Source: Eubacteriales bacterium
GTDB lineage: Bacteria; Bacillota; Clostridia; Lachnospirales; Lachnospiraceae
DNA length: 50,838 nucleotides
Assembly: GCA_030524745.1 (NCBI GenBank)
Contig: JAUNGC010000028.1
Coordinates: forward strand, 1 to 50,838
Reading direction: 5' to 3'
Below are positions 15,779 to 25,099 of the stretch, piece after piece. Position numbers and translations under genes: made by a program. The notes beneath the pieces were generated by a model, which was not told where the DNA came from, made no database searches, and was given only the letters and a program-made list of their open reading frames with translations. Every line of letters begins with the position of its first letter. Within the stretch, counting starts at the first letter, position 1.

Positions 15779-16767
15779 AGGGATTGCAGCTATGCAGAGC
15801 ATACTTTGAAAGCTTCGGTCTGCCCATGATCCGCAAACTGGAGCGGCAGTATCCGGACTTGAAAGGACAGTTTGCCGCAGGGCTGGCGGGACAGGGGTCG
15901 GAATGTCTGGGATTTGATGACGGCTTGTCGGCGGATCATGATTTCGGCCCGTCCTTTTGTCTGTGGCTTCCCCAAGAACTGTACCGGGAATACGGCAGGG
16001 TCTGTCAGGAAGCATATGAGCGGCTGCCGAAGGAATTTTCGGGGTATCCGGCCAGGCAGACGACGGCTTTCGGGCAGAATCGTGTCGGCGTTTTGGAAAT
16101 CGGCGATTTTTATTACCGCCTGATCGGGCGGGAGGATGCGCCGAAAAGCAATGCCGAATGGATGTGGATTGCGGAATCCAGACTGTCCCAGGCGGTAAGC
16201 GGAGAAGTTTTTCTGGACGAAGCGGGACAGTTTTCGGCCGTCCGGGAGCAATTGCTTTCCTTTTATCCGGAAGATGTGCGGAAGAAGAAAATCGCTGCCA
16301 GGGCGGCGGCGATGGCCCAGTCCGGACAATATAATTACGGCAGGCTTTGCCGGCGGGGAGAATGGACGGGGGCGCTTCTTTCCCTGCAGGAATTTGTCAA
16401 AAACGCCTGCTCGATGGTACATCTTTTGAATAAGCGTTATACGCCCTTTTACAAGTGGATGCACAGAAGTCTGGCGGATCTTCCCGTTTTGCCGGAAGTG
16501 TACGGACTGCTGGATCAGCTTACGGACGACTGCGACAGCAGAAATGCCTGGCGGACGGCGAAGGAAGAGGATTTCCTGCTGGGAATCATCAATACGAAGG
16601 ATGCCAGGGCCGTTTTGATCGAAACGATCTGTCAGCTTGTGATCCGGGAACTGAAAAATCAGGGGCTGTCGGATGCGGAGGACTTGTATCTGGAAACCCA
16701 TGCGCTTCATATTATGGGGAAAATTCAGGATCCGGCCATCGCCTCCCTGCAGCTTTTGGAGGGATGA
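15775..16767 (+). CDS. DUF4037 protein with a nucleotidyltransferase-like motif
   Basis: 330 residues. The N-terminal part carries GLAGQGSECLGFDDGLSADHDFGP, which resembles the GS...DxD active-site loop of the nucleotidyltransferase fold; the rest is helical and contains the family stretch FYYRLIGREDAPKSNAEWMWI. The DUF4037 family is uncharacterised. It overlaps the TPR gene upstream and the NusG-II gene downstream by ATGA, so it belongs to a coupled four-gene set. A role in nucleotide or antibiotic transfer would be pure inference. Confidence 0.8.
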   Translation: MKGLQLCRAYFESFGLPMIRKLERQYPDLKGQFAAGLAGQGSECLGFDDGLSADHDFGPSFCLWLPQELYREYGRVCQEAYERLPKEFSGYPARQTTAFGQNRVGVLEIGDFYYRLIGREDAPKSNAEWMWIAESRLSQAVSGEVFLDEAGQFSAVREQLLSFYPEDVRKKKIAARAAAMAQSGQYNYGRLCRRGEWTGALLSLQEFVKNACSMVHLLNKRYTPFYKWMHRSLADLPVLPEVYGLLDQLTDDCDSRNAWRTAKEEDFLLGIINTKDARAVLIETICQLVIRELKNQGLSDAEDLYLETHALHIMGKIQDPAIASLQLLEG

Positions 16768-17138
16768 AAAATAACATGACGAAGGCGGATGTGATTTTGA
16801 TTTTTGGCGTGTTTGTTTTGTCCGTATTGCTTGCGGCCGGATTTTTTTGGTACGGTCGGGGGACGGCGTCCGTCGTTGTGATTGAGCAGGACGGCAGAGA
16901 GATCATGCGTTTGCCGCTTCAGGAGAATACGGTGCGGATTCCCTGTGAGAACGGCTATAATATAGTGATGGTCACAGAACGCGGCGTTTCTGTAAAAGAG
17001 GCCGATTGCCCGGACCGGATCTGTGTCCGTCAGGGCGAGATTACCGGAGGCGGCCAGAGCATTGTCTGTTTGCCCCACAAACTGGTGGTGCGGCTCGTTT
17101 CTGAGGACGGTGAAGAACTGGACGCCATGACGAATTAG
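16764..17138 (+). CDS. NusG domain II-containing membrane-anchored protein
   Basis: 124 residues. A short cytosolic start, one membrane helix (about residues 9-28, ending FFWYGRG), then a NusG-II-type beta domain with the family hallmarks DCPDRICVRQGEI and SIVCLPHKLVVRL. In many Clostridia this gene sits directly before the Gx-type membrane gene, as here. Both the domain placement outside the membrane and the two conserved cysteines suggest a redox or cofactor-linked function, which is unproven. Confidence 0.85.
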   Translation: MKNNMTKADVILIFGVFVLSVLLAAGFFWYGRGTASVVVIEQDGREIMRLPLQENTVRIPCENGYNIVMVTERGVSVKEADCPDRICVRQGEITGGGQSIVCLPHKLVVRLVSEDGEELDAMTN

Positions 17139-17150
17139 CAGGGAGAAGCG

Positions 17151-17648
17151 ATGAAAAAAATTGCGGTTTTAAGCATGCTCACCGGATTTGCGCTGATGCT
17201 TTCTTATGTGGAATCCCTGATTCCTCTGACGCCGGGAATCCCCGGCATCAAGCTGGGACTGGCGAATCTGGCGGTGGTGTTATGCCTTTATTTATATGAT
17301 TGGAAAGACGCCCTGATGGTGAATGTGGCGAGGGTGCTGCTGGCTTCCTTTCTGTTCGGAAATCTGTATGTGGTGCTCTATAGTCTGGCCGGCGCTTTGG
17401 CGTCTTTTGCGGCCATGGCGGCTGCGAAGCGGGCCGCATGCTTTTCCATGATCGGGGTAAGCGTATGCGGCGGCGTTTTTCATAATGCCGCGCAGTTGCT
17501 TGTGGCGACGGCGGTGGTGAGAACGATACAGGTGGTCTGGTATCTGCCCTGGCTTTTGATTGCGGGGTGCGTGACGGGCATGCTGATCGGATTGACAGCG
17601 ATGGAGGTTTTGAAATATGTACGCATATCTGATTGGAAAGGTGGCTGA
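17151..17648 (+). CDS. Gx transporter / heptaprenyl diphosphate synthase component I-like membrane protein
   Basis: 165 residues, about five hydrophobic helices. The start VESLIPLTPGIPGIKLGLANL matches the Gx/Hpre_diP_synt_I family, whose members look like small-molecule uptake (ECF S-component-like) proteins despite the synthase name. GGGAG upstream supports ATG 17151. The last 32 bases overlap the ruvA start, so it is coupled to the recombination genes. The substrate is unknown. Confidence 0.85.
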   Translation: MKKIAVLSMLTGFALMLSYVESLIPLTPGIPGIKLGLANLAVVLCLYLYDWKDALMVNVARVLLASFLFGNLYVVLYSLAGALASFAAMAAAKRAACFSMIGVSVCGGVFHNAAQLLVATAVVRTIQVVWYLPWLLIAGCVTGMLIGLTAMEVLKYVRISDWKGG

Positions 17649-18219
17649 CGTCACGGAAGACAATCTCGTGGTGGAAGTGGGACATATCGGGTATAATGTG
17701 AGAATCCCCGGCAGCGTAGTGCCGCTTTTGCCGCCGATCGGCGAAGAAGTCAAAATTTATACTTATACCAGCGTCCGGGAGGATGCGTTGCAACTCTTCG
17801 GTTTTCTGACAAAGGACGACCTGGAGATGTATAAGCAGCTCATTTCGGTCAGCGGCATCGGTCCCAAGGGCGGGCTGGCCCTGTTGTCCGTCATGTCCGC
17901 GGATGAGGTTCGTTTTGCGGTCATTTCCCAGGACGCAAAGGCGATTGCGAAAGCGCCGGGCATCGGCAATAAAACGGCGCAGCGCATCATTCTGGAACTG
18001 AAGGATAAAATTTCATTTGAGGATACAACTCTTTTGCGGGAGAGCGAAAAGGCGTCTGTCAATGAGGCAGGGATCGGACAGGCCAGAACGGAGGCGGTGG
18101 AAGCGCTGGTCGCGCTGGGCTATTCCCCATCGGATTCGCTGCGGGCGGTGAAAGCCGTGGAGCAGGAGGATATGGATGTGGAGGCGCTTTTGAAAGCGGC
18201 TCTCAAAAAAATGTTCTGA
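17617..18219 (+). CDS. ruvA: Holliday junction branch migration protein RuvA
   Basis: 200 residues. RuvA tetramers bind Holliday junctions and load the RuvB motor. Visible: OB-fold start MYAYLIGKVADV, two helix-hairpin-helix motifs (ISVSGIGPKGGLALLS and KAPGIGNKTAQRIILEL), and the C-terminal UBA-like domain III (EAVEALVALGYSPSDSLRAVKAV) that contacts RuvB. Start ATG 17617 has GGAGGT eight to nine bases upstream, inside the Gx gene. Confidence 0.97.
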   Translation: MYAYLIGKVADVTEDNLVVEVGHIGYNVRIPGSVVPLLPPIGEEVKIYTYTSVREDALQLFGFLTKDDLEMYKQLISVSGIGPKGGLALLSVMSADEVRFAVISQDAKAIAKAPGIGNKTAQRIILELKDKISFEDTTLLRESEKASVNEAGIGQARTEAVEALVALGYSPSDSLRAVKAVEQEDMDVEALLKAALKKMF

Positions 18220-18261
18220 TCAATTATTTATGCCGTTTGTGCGGCGGAATGAGAGAAAATC

Positions 18262-19257
18262 ATGGCGAGAGTGATCGAAACCAATGTGACGGAAGAGGAC
18301 ATCAGGATAGAAGGAAGCCTGCGCCCTCAATATCTGAAAGATTATATCGGACAGGAAAAGGCGAAATCAAATTTAAAAATTTATATAGAGGCGGCAAAAC
18401 AGCGGCACGATTCGCTGGATCATGTGCTTTTCTACGGCCCGCCCGGCCTCGGCAAGACGACGTTGGCCGGCATCATTGCGAATGAAATGGGCGTCAACAT
18501 GAAGGTGACAAGCGGTCCCGCCATTGAGAAGCCGGGGGAGATGGCGGCTATTTTAAACAATCTGCAGGAAGGGGATCTTTTGTTTGTGGATGAAATTCAC
18601 CGGCTTAACCGGCAGGTGGAAGAGGTGCTCTATCCGGCGATGGAGGATTTTGCAATCGATATTATGATTGGAAAAGGTCCGACGGCCCGTTCCATCCGGC
18701 TGGAACTTCCGAAGTTTACGCTGGTGGGGGCGACCACCCGGGCGGGATTGCTCACCGCGCCGCTGCGAGACCGTTTCGGCATGATTCACCGTCTGGAATT
18801 TTATACAGTGGATGAATTGAAGCTGATTATTCTGCATTCGGCCAGAATCCTGGGCGTGGAGATTGACGGGGACGGCGCTGTGGAACTGGCCAGAAGAAGC
18901 CGCGGAACGCCCCGGCTTGCCAACCGGATTTTAAAACGGGTCAGAGATTTTGCTCAGGTGAAATACGACGGCGTGATCACGAGAAAGGTTGCCTGTACCG
19001 CGCTGGATTTGATGGATGTGGATAAAATGGGGCTGGACCGTGTGGACCGGAATATGCTTTATACGATGATCGAGAAGTTTAAGGGCGGCCCGGTCGGACT
19101 GGATACATTGGCGGCGGCGATTGGAGAGGATTCCGGAACGATCGAGGACGTTTATGAACCGTACCTTCTGATGAACGGCCTGATCGACCGCACTCCCCGG
19201 GGGCGCGTGGTGACGGAAGCGGCATACCGGCATCTGAAGCTGCCGATACCTGATTGA
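18262..19257 (+). CDS. ruvB: Holliday junction branch migration ATPase RuvB
   Basis: 331 residues. AAA+ hexameric motor that drives branch migration with RuvA. Visible: [16 protein letters not shown], Walker [18 protein letters not shown], Walker [17 protein letters not shown], sensor 1 [11 protein letters not shown], Arg finger region APLRDRFGM, and the C-terminal winged helix ending [15 protein letters not shown]. It is 42 bases after ruvA. RuvC is absent here; the window carries recU instead, which is the usual Firmicutes resolvase. Confidence 0.97.
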   Translation: MARVIETNVTEEDIRIEGSLRPQYLKDYIGQEKAKSNLKIYIEAAKQRHDSLDHVLFYGPPGLGKTTLAGIIANEMGVNMKVTSGPAIEKPGEMAAILNNLQEGDLLFVDEIHRLNRQVEEVLYPAMEDFAIDIMIGKGPTARSIRLELPKFTLVGATTRAGLLTAPLRDRFGMIHRLEFYTVDELKLIILHSARILGVEIDGDGAVELARRSRGTPRLANRILKRVRDFAQVKYDGVITRKVACTALDLMDVDKMGLDRVDRNMLYTMIEKFKGGPVGLDTLAAAIGEDSGTIEDVYEPYLLMNGLIDRTPRGRVVTEAAYRHLKLPIPD

Positions 19258-19295
19258 ACTGTTCCTGAATTTTTACAATCTTGCCGCAATAGTGC

Positions 19296-19324
19296 TTGCA
19301 TTTCCATAGCGCGCAGATTATAAT
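19296..19324 (+). promoter_or_regulatory. Promoter of zapA
   Basis: TTGCAT (19296-19301), exact 17-base spacer, perfect -10 TATAAT (19319-19324). It lies between ruvB and zapA and starts a new transcription unit. Confidence 0.85.
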
Positions 19325-19385
19325 AGATCTAGTATTGTTCGGATAAGATACTGGGCATATGTTGTGTGGCGGAGGTGTGTGGATC

Positions 19386-19799
19386 ATGGCAGTCAAGACG
19401 GATACGGAAGTGATTATTGGTGGCAGTGTGCTGACACTGAGCGGCTATGAGAGTGAAGAGTATTTACAGAAGGTAGCCTCCTATATCAACAATAAGCTGA
19501 CAGAGTACGGCAAGGTAGAGAGTTTTCGCCGCCAGCCCGTGGACAAGCAGCATATTTTGCTGGAACTGAATATTGCGGACGACTATTTTAAAGCGAAGAA
19601 TCAGATCGTTCTTCTGGAAGAGGAAGTGCAGACGAAGGAGAAGGAACTGTATGATTTGAAGCATGAACTGATTGCCGCGCAGATCAAGCTGGACAATACG
19701 GAGAAAGCGCTGAAAAACGCGCAGCAGGAGATTCAGGAAAGTTCTAAAGAGATCGTGCGTCTGGAAACAGAGATGCGCAATGTCAGAAAGAAAGAATAG
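19386..19799 (+). CDS. zapA: Cell division protein ZapA-like
   Basis: 137 residues. ZapA binds FtsZ filaments and bundles the Z-ring. Visible: N-terminal TEVIIGGSVLTLSGYESEEYLQKVASYINNKL, the conserved ZapA globular domain, then a long coiled-coil tail (VLLEEEVQTKEKELYDLKHEL to the end). The extended coil is longer than the usual 85-110-residue ZapA. ATG 19386 is chosen because GGAGGTG lies upstream; ATG 19359 would put nine poorly conserved residues in front. Confidence 0.85.
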   Translation: MAVKTDTEVIIGGSVLTLSGYESEEYLQKVASYINNKLTEYGKVESFRRQPVDKQHILLELNIADDYFKAKNQIVLLEEEVQTKEKELYDLKHELIAAQIKLDNTEKALKNAQQEIQESSKEIVRLETEMRNVRKKE

Positions 19800-19816
19800 A
19801 TTACGATACAAACTGG

Positions 19817-19844
19817 AAAGGCTGTCGGCACAGACAGCCTTTTT
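19817..19844 (+). terminator. Terminator of zapA
   Basis: AAGGCTGTC (19818-19826) pairs with GACAGCCTT (19833-19841), followed by a T-run continuing to 19844. Confidence 0.88.
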
Positions 19845-19921
19845 CGCTCAAAAAATTTGCCCGGCGTTCTGAAAAATGAAAAAAGGCGGAACGTGCGGAT
19901 GGAATCGGAATGGAGAGTTTC

Positions 19922-22207
19922 ATGATAAAAACAGAATTGCTGGCGCCGGCCGGGGATATGTCCTGCCTGCGGGCTGCCCTTTCGGCCGGTGCGGACGCCG
20001 TATATCTGGGCGGACAGCGTTTTGGCGCCAGAGCTTTTGCGGGAAATTTCAGTGATGAAGAACTGGCGGAGGCGATTAAGCTGGCGCATTTTTTTGATAA
20101 AAAAGTATATCTGACGGTCAATACGCTGACAAAGGATGTAGAATTGGAGCAATTGATTCCCTGGCTGACGCCGTTTTATGAAGCCGGACTGGACGGCCTG
20201 ATCATTCAGGATCTGGGCGTATTGGAGCGTTGCAGGAAGGCTTTTCCCGGCCTGCTTTTGCATGCCAGCACGCAGATGACTGTGACGGAAGCTACGGCCG
20301 CCCGATTCTTAAAGGAACTGGGCGTCAGCAGGGTGGTTCCCGCAAGAGAACTGTCTTTGGAAGAGATCATTACGATAAAACAGGAAACCGGAATGGAACT
20401 GGAAACTTTTATTCACGGCGCGCTTTGCTATTCCTATTCCGGTCAATGTCTTTTTTCCAGCCTGTTAGGGGGAAGAAGCGGCAACCGGGGCCGCTGCGCA
20501 CAGCCCTGCCGCCTGCCTTATACGATCGCAGAGTCCGGTGAAAGAACGGAAAAGAAAAAAAACGGCCGGGCGCAGCAATATCCGCTAAGCCTGAAGGATC
20601 TGTGCACGCTTCCGCTGCTGCCGAGGCTGTTGGAAGCCGGCATTGATTCGCTTAAGATCGAAGGTCGGATGAAAAGTCCGGAATATGTTGCGGGCGTGAC
20701 GGCGATTTACCGTAAGTATATCGATCTTTATGAAAAGGATCCGGACGGCTGGCAGGTGGAGAAAAAGGATCTGGATTTTTTGTCTCATTTATATGTGCGT
20801 TCCGAATTGAGCGGCGGATATTATGAAAAGCATAACGGAAAAGAAATGGTAACGCTGACAAAACCCGGTTATGCGGGAGCAGCGGAGACGGTGCTGGAAG
20901 AAATTCGCCAAAAATATCTGCAAAACGGATTGACCAGGAAGGTCAATCTGACGATTTGGCTGAAGGAGGGAGAACCGGCGAAGCTGCGGGCAGTCTGCGG
21001 CGGGAACACAGCGGAACGGGAAGGCATGGCGGTCATGCCGGCTCTGAAAAAACCTCTCTCCCGGGAAGATGTGGAAAAGCAGTTGCGAAAAACCGGCGGT
21101 TCCTGCTTTGCGCCGGATCAGATTGCAATCAACATGGAAGGAGCGGTATTTCTTCCGGTTTCCGCTTTGAATGAGCTTCGCAGGCAGACGCTGGATCTGC
21201 TGGCGGATCAGATGACGGAAGGATATAGAAGAATATACAGTCCGCGGCTGCAAACGCCGGAGCCAGAAAAGAAAGCAGAAAAAACGACGGAAAAAGCAGC
21301 GGAAAAGACTGCGGAAATAGCAGCGGAAATCACAGCGGAAGTTCCCGGCCTGTATGTGTCTGCTTTGTATACAAAACAGGCGCTGGAAGCGGTCAAAAGT
21401 CCCGAAGTGGAACGGGTTTATCTGTCCGCCGATGCGGTATTGGAGCCGGCAGACCGGGAAGAACTGCTGAATGCGGTACGGATGAGGAAGGCGGAGAAGC
21501 CGGATTTTTCCTTCTGGCTGATGCTGCCCGCAATTTTGCGTTCCTATTCCCGTCCTTATTTTGAACGGCTGATGGAATGGATCGGAAAAGAGGATCATGA
21601 AACACTGGCGGACGGTCTGATGGCCGGCAGTCTGTCCGGACTTTTATGGGCGAAATCGGCCGGATGGACAAAAGGCCTTTCCCTGCAGCATTCTGCGTAT
21701 GTTTTTAATCGGGAAACCCTGGACTTTTTTATGCGTCACTTTTCATTGGACAGCTATACGATGCCGCTGGAATTGAACCGGAAGGAAGGGCAGGCGCTTC
21801 CGGGCGAGAATATGGAGATGACGGTATACGGAAGAATTCCCATGATGGTCAGCGCAAACTGCGTCAGAAAGACTTCGGGGGAATGCCGGATTTCCCATAC
21901 GCAAAAGAGCCTGTCGGAAGGGCTGCCCGTGCGGGGCTTTCGCTTTTTCTTAAAAGACCGCTACCAGGCGGAATTTCCGGTGCTGATCAACTGCAGGCAT
22001 TGTATGAATACGATTTATAACTCGGTGCCTTTATCCCTGCATCAGTATCTCGGTGAAATCAGGAAATGTTCTGTCCGGGCGGTCAGACTGGACTTCACGG
22101 ATGAATCTGCGGCCGACGCCGGTAAAATCATCCGCTTTTTTGCCGGAGAAGAGGGACAGGGTCCGACGTCCTATACGACCGGACATTATAAAAAAGGAGT
22201 GCAGTAA
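19922..22207 (+). CDS. Peptidase U32 family protein with DUF3656-like C-terminal part (RNA hydroxylation type)
   Basis: 761 residues. The N-terminal U32 domain starts ELLAPAGDMSCLRAALSAGADAVYLGG and has the family signature ETFIHGALCYSYSGQC followed by NRGRCAQPCRLPY. Despite the peptidase name, characterised U32 proteins (RlhA, TrhP) act in hydroxylation of rRNA or tRNA bases, and the length and C-terminal extension fit the RlhA type. Between the domains is an Ala/Glu/Lys repeat linker near residues 450-475. Start ATG 19922 has GGAGAG just upstream; ATG 19910 is an alternative. The SEDS gene starts three bases after the stop. Confidence 0.85.
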   Translation: MIKTELLAPAGDMSCLRAALSAGADAVYLGGQRFGARAFAGNFSDEELAEAIKLAHFFDKKVYLTVNTLTKDVELEQLIPWLTPFYEAGLDGLIIQDLGVLERCRKAFPGLLLHASTQMTVTEATAARFLKELGVSRVVPARELSLEEIITIKQETGMELETFIHGALCYSYSGQCLFSSLLGGRSGNRGRCAQPCRLPYTIAESGERTEKKKNGRAQQYPLSLKDLCTLPLLPRLLEAGIDSLKIEGRMKSPEYVAGVTAIYRKYIDLYEKDPDGWQVEKKDLDFLSHLYVRSELSGGYYEKHNGKEMVTLTKPGYAGAAETVLEEIRQKYLQNGLTRKVNLTIWLKEGEPAKLRAVCGGNTAEREGMAVMPALKKPLSREDVEKQLRKTGGSCFAPDQIAINMEGAVFLPVSALNELRRQTLDLLADQMTEGYRRIYSPRLQTPEPEKKAEKTTEKAAEKTAEIAAEITAEVPGLYVSALYTKQALEAVKSPEVERVYLSADAVLEPADREELLNAVRMRKAEKPDFSFWLMLPAILRSYSRPYFERLMEWIGKEDHETLADGLMAGSLSGLLWAKSAGWTKGLSLQHSAYVFNRETLDFFMRHFSLDSYTMPLELNRKEGQALPGENMEMTVYGRIPMMVSANCVRKTSGECRISHTQKSLSEGLPVRGFRFFLKDRYQAEFPVLINCRHCMNTIYNSVPLSLHQYLGEIRKCSVRAVRLDFTDESAADAGKIIRFFAGEEGQGPTSYTTGHYKKGVQ

Positions 22208-22209
22208 GA

Positions 22210-23592
22210 TTGGCTTACTTTATTGTGATTTACTCGAAATATTTCATCACGTTTTTTCTGTTCTGCTTTCTGGCCTGCGGCATATATGCGCTGCGCTATG
22301 AGAGCACGCAGGACCAGGCGGCGGTTGCAAATGTGCAGTGCGTGTTTTTGTTTCTGACACAGTTTAGCGCTTATCTGACCATTGTGATTCGGACGCAGCG
22401 GCTGGAATATCTGATTCTGTATGCGTTTTTGCAGATTCTGACGCTGGCGCTGCCGATTCTGGAAAACCTTATGTACCCGGGCGTCAGCCGGATTTTGATG
22501 AATCACATATGCATGCTTTTGAGCGCGGGAATGATTGTACTGACCCGGCTGGACATAAACAAAGCGGTAAGGCAATTGGCAATCGCCGGAGCGTCTTTTC
22601 TGATCGGACTTATTGTGCCGTGGGTGATCCGGAAGGTGAAATCCCTTCGAAAATTCGGATGGATTTATGCCGGAGCCGGCGTTGCGGCGCTGGCGGTTGT
22701 TCTGATTCTGGGACAGGTGACGCACGGCTCCAAGATTTCCTATACGATCGGGGGAATTACGTTCCAGCCGTCGGAATTTGTGAAGCTATTGTATGTTTTT
22801 TTTCTGGCCTGTCTGCTTGTCAATGAACCGAAACTGAAGCAAGTGATACTGGCGGGAATCGGCGCCGGGATACATGTGCTGATCCTTGTTTTTTCCAAAG
22901 ATTTGGGAAGCGCGCTCATCTATTTTGTGGTTTATGTGGTGATGATTACCGTGGCGGCGCATCAGGCCGGATACCTGCTGGCGGGAGCGGCTGCTGGAGC
23001 GGTCGCTTCCTGGGCCGCATACCGGCTGTTTTCCCATGTACAGGTGCGTTTTCAGGCATGGAAGGATCCGTGGAGCGTGATTGATAACCAGGGCTATCAG
23101 ATCACCCAGTCTTTGTTCGCCATGAGCCGGGGAGGATGGTTCGGGCTTGGCATCGGAAAAGGGACGCCCAACGACATTCCATATGTGGAAACCGATTTTA
23201 TCTTTTCCGCTGTGGTGGAGGAATTGGGACTGCTGTTTGGAATGGGCATAATCGGAACGGCTATCGTGTTGTTTCTGCTGCTGATGCGCCTGGCAGGCGG
23301 ATTAAAGGACGGGTTTTACAGAAATCTTTTAGTGGGGATCGGCGCGGCTTATCTGTTCCAGACATTTTTGACCGTCGGGGGCGGAACAAAATTTATTCCG
23401 CTTACGGGAGTCACCCTTCCCTTTATCAGCTACGGCGGAAGCAGCGTCATGACGACGATTTTAATGTTTTCCGTTGTGCAGGGAATTTATATCATGCGCT
23501 ATGAAGAGGAATTGAGACTTGAGAAGCAAAGAAGAAAAAAAGAAAGACAAAGCGGTAAAACAGCAGAAACGGACGAAGCGCAGGAAGAATAG
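22210..23592 (+). CDS. SEDS-family peptidoglycan polymerase (FtsW/RodA/SpoVE type)
   Basis: 460 residues with about ten membrane helices. SEDS proteins polymerise lipid II into glycan strands together with a class B PBP. Visible: GGITFQPSEFVKLLYVFFLA, the catalytic-region stretch VLVFSKDLGSALIYF, ETDFIFSAVVEELGL, and the end motif PLTGVTLPFISYGGSSVMTT. An N-terminal segment of about 150 residues before the canonical core is longer than in RodA. The start is TTG 22210 after AAAGGAGT; no ATG is suitable. Which of FtsW, RodA or SpoVE it corresponds to is not decided by sequence alone. Confidence 0.92.
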   Translation: MAYFIVIYSKYFITFFLFCFLACGIYALRYESTQDQAAVANVQCVFLFLTQFSAYLTIVIRTQRLEYLILYAFLQILTLALPILENLMYPGVSRILMNHICMLLSAGMIVLTRLDINKAVRQLAIAGASFLIGLIVPWVIRKVKSLRKFGWIYAGAGVAALAVVLILGQVTHGSKISYTIGGITFQPSEFVKLLYVFFLACLLVNEPKLKQVILAGIGAGIHVLILVFSKDLGSALIYFVVYVVMITVAAHQAGYLLAGAAAGAVASWAAYRLFSHVQVRFQAWKDPWSVIDNQGYQITQSLFAMSRGGWFGLGIGKGTPNDIPYVETDFIFSAVVEELGLLFGMGIIGTAIVLFLLLMRLAGGLKDGFYRNLLVGIGAAYLFQTFLTVGGGTKFIPLTGVTLPFISYGGSSVMTTILMFSVVQGIYIMRYEEELRLEKQRRKKERQSGKTAETDEAQEE

Positions 23593-24982
23593 GGAATTGT
23601 ATCTGTGTGCGGGTATTTTTCTGATTCTTTTCGGCGGACTGTTTGGCTATTTGATCCGCTATATCCGCAGTAATGACGAGGCGCTTTTTAACAACAGCTA
23701 TAACTCCAGGCAGCGTGTATTGGCGGCCGAAAACCGGAGAGGGACGATCTATTCCGCAGACGGAGAAGTATTGGCGCAGACAGTTATGACGGAGGACGGA
23801 GAAGAACGGCGGGAATACCCCTTCCGCGAAGTTTTCGCCCATGTGGTCGGCTATACCGGCAAAGGAAAGAGCGGAATTGAAGAACTGGAAAATTATAATC
23901 TGATCAATTCCAACATTCCGGAGCGGGATAAGGTTGATAACGAATTGGCGGGCGTGAAAAATCCGGGCAACGACGTTTATACCACGCTGGATACCAACCT
24001 GCAGCAGACCGCTTATAATGCGCTGGGCGCCTATCAGGGAGCGATCGTTGTGACGGAAGTGAAAACCGGGAGAATTCTTGCCATGGTCAGCAAGCCCGAT
24101 TACGATCCCAATCAGATTGCTGATATCTGGGAAAAAGTGAGCGAGGATACGGAAAACGCCGCTTTGATCAACCGGGTGACCCAGGGACTTTATCCGCCCG
24201 GTTCCACCTTTAAAATTGTGACCGCGCTCGCCTATATCCGGCAGTATCCCGAAACCTGGTCCGGTTATCGCTACGAATGTACCGGGGCATATACAAACGG
24301 CGGAAGCCGCATCAGTTGTTATCACGGAACCGTGCATGGAACCGTGGACTTTATGACCTCTTTTGCCAAATCCTGCAACAGTTCCTTTGCCAATATCGGC
24401 ATGCAGCTTGACAGAGCGGGATTTCAGGATACCATAAACGGCCTTTTATTCAATCAGGAACTGCCGATTCCGCTGCCTTACAATCAGACCAGCGTGGAAC
24501 TGACGGCCGAAAGCGATGATGCGGATGTGATGCAGACGTCCATCGGGCAGGGAAAAACCCAGATTTCTCCGATGCAGTTGAATATGATCACGTCTGCGAT
24601 CGCCAATGAAGGCGTGCTGATGCAGCCGATTCTGGTGGATCAGGTTTTGAGCGCTCAGGGAAAGGTGATAGAAGAGAATGTCCCGCAGGAATACGGCAGA
24701 CTGATGACGCAGGAAGAAGCGGAAATTCTGACGTCGCTCATGGAAGACGTGGTTTTAGAAGGAACCGGCAGGGGTCTGAACGGACAGCCCTATACCAGCG
24801 CCGGAAAAACGGGAAGCGCGGAGTTCAATCAGGTGAAAGAGGATTCCCATGCCTGGTTTACCGGTTTTGCGCCGGTGGAAGATCCGGAAATCGCGGTAAC
24901 GGTTATTGTGGAGCGCATCGGTTCCGGCGGCGACTATGCGGTTCCGCTGGCACGGCGGATTTTTGACGCATACTTTTCGTGA
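23519..24982 (+). CDS. Class B penicillin-binding protein (transpeptidase)
   Basis: 487 residues with one N-terminal membrane anchor (LYLCAGIFLILFGGLFGYLI). The protein cross-links peptidoglycan in the periplasm-facing space. Visible: ENRRGTIYSADGEVLAQT in the pedestal, the active-site YPPGSTFKIVTAL (Ser near 229), SCNSSFANIG (SxN), and KTGSAEFNQ (KTG near 430). The start TTG 23519 follows GAAGAGGA and lies 74 bases inside the SEDS gene, so the pair is translationally coupled. It is short, with no PASTA domains, like many Clostridial PBP2/FtsI relatives. Confidence 0.92.
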   Translation: MRSKEEKKKDKAVKQQKRTKRRKNRELYLCAGIFLILFGGLFGYLIRYIRSNDEALFNNSYNSRQRVLAAENRRGTIYSADGEVLAQTVMTEDGEERREYPFREVFAHVVGYTGKGKSGIEELENYNLINSNIPERDKVDNELAGVKNPGNDVYTTLDTNLQQTAYNALGAYQGAIVVTEVKTGRILAMVSKPDYDPNQIADIWEKVSEDTENAALINRVTQGLYPPGSTFKIVTALAYIRQYPETWSGYRYECTGAYTNGGSRISCYHGTVHGTVDFMTSFAKSCNSSFANIGMQLDRAGFQDTINGLLFNQELPIPLPYNQTSVELTAESDDADVMQTSIGQGKTQISPMQLNMITSAIANEGVLMQPILVDQVLSAQGKVIEENVPQEYGRLMTQEEAEILTSLMEDVVLEGTGRGLNGQPYTSAGKTGSAEFNQVKEDSHAWFTGFAPVEDPEIAVTVIVERIGSGGDYAVPLARRIFDAYFS

Positions 24983-25031
24983 CTCTTCGGATGGGCTTAA
25001 GGCGCATGCGGCACTTTTTTTGATATGGGAC

Positions 25032-25060
25032 TTGCCCTGCCGCCTGTTTTAGGATATACT
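25032..25060 (+). promoter_or_regulatory. Promoter of the Nudix gene
   Basis: TTGCCC (25032-25037), 17-base spacer, TATACT (25055-25060). A T-rich stretch at 25014-25021 just before it, after a short CGCATGCG stem, may end the PBP transcript. Confidence 0.75.
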
Positions 25061-25099
25061 TTACCTTATGAAAAGTATCGCCGGACAGGAGGAATTGCA

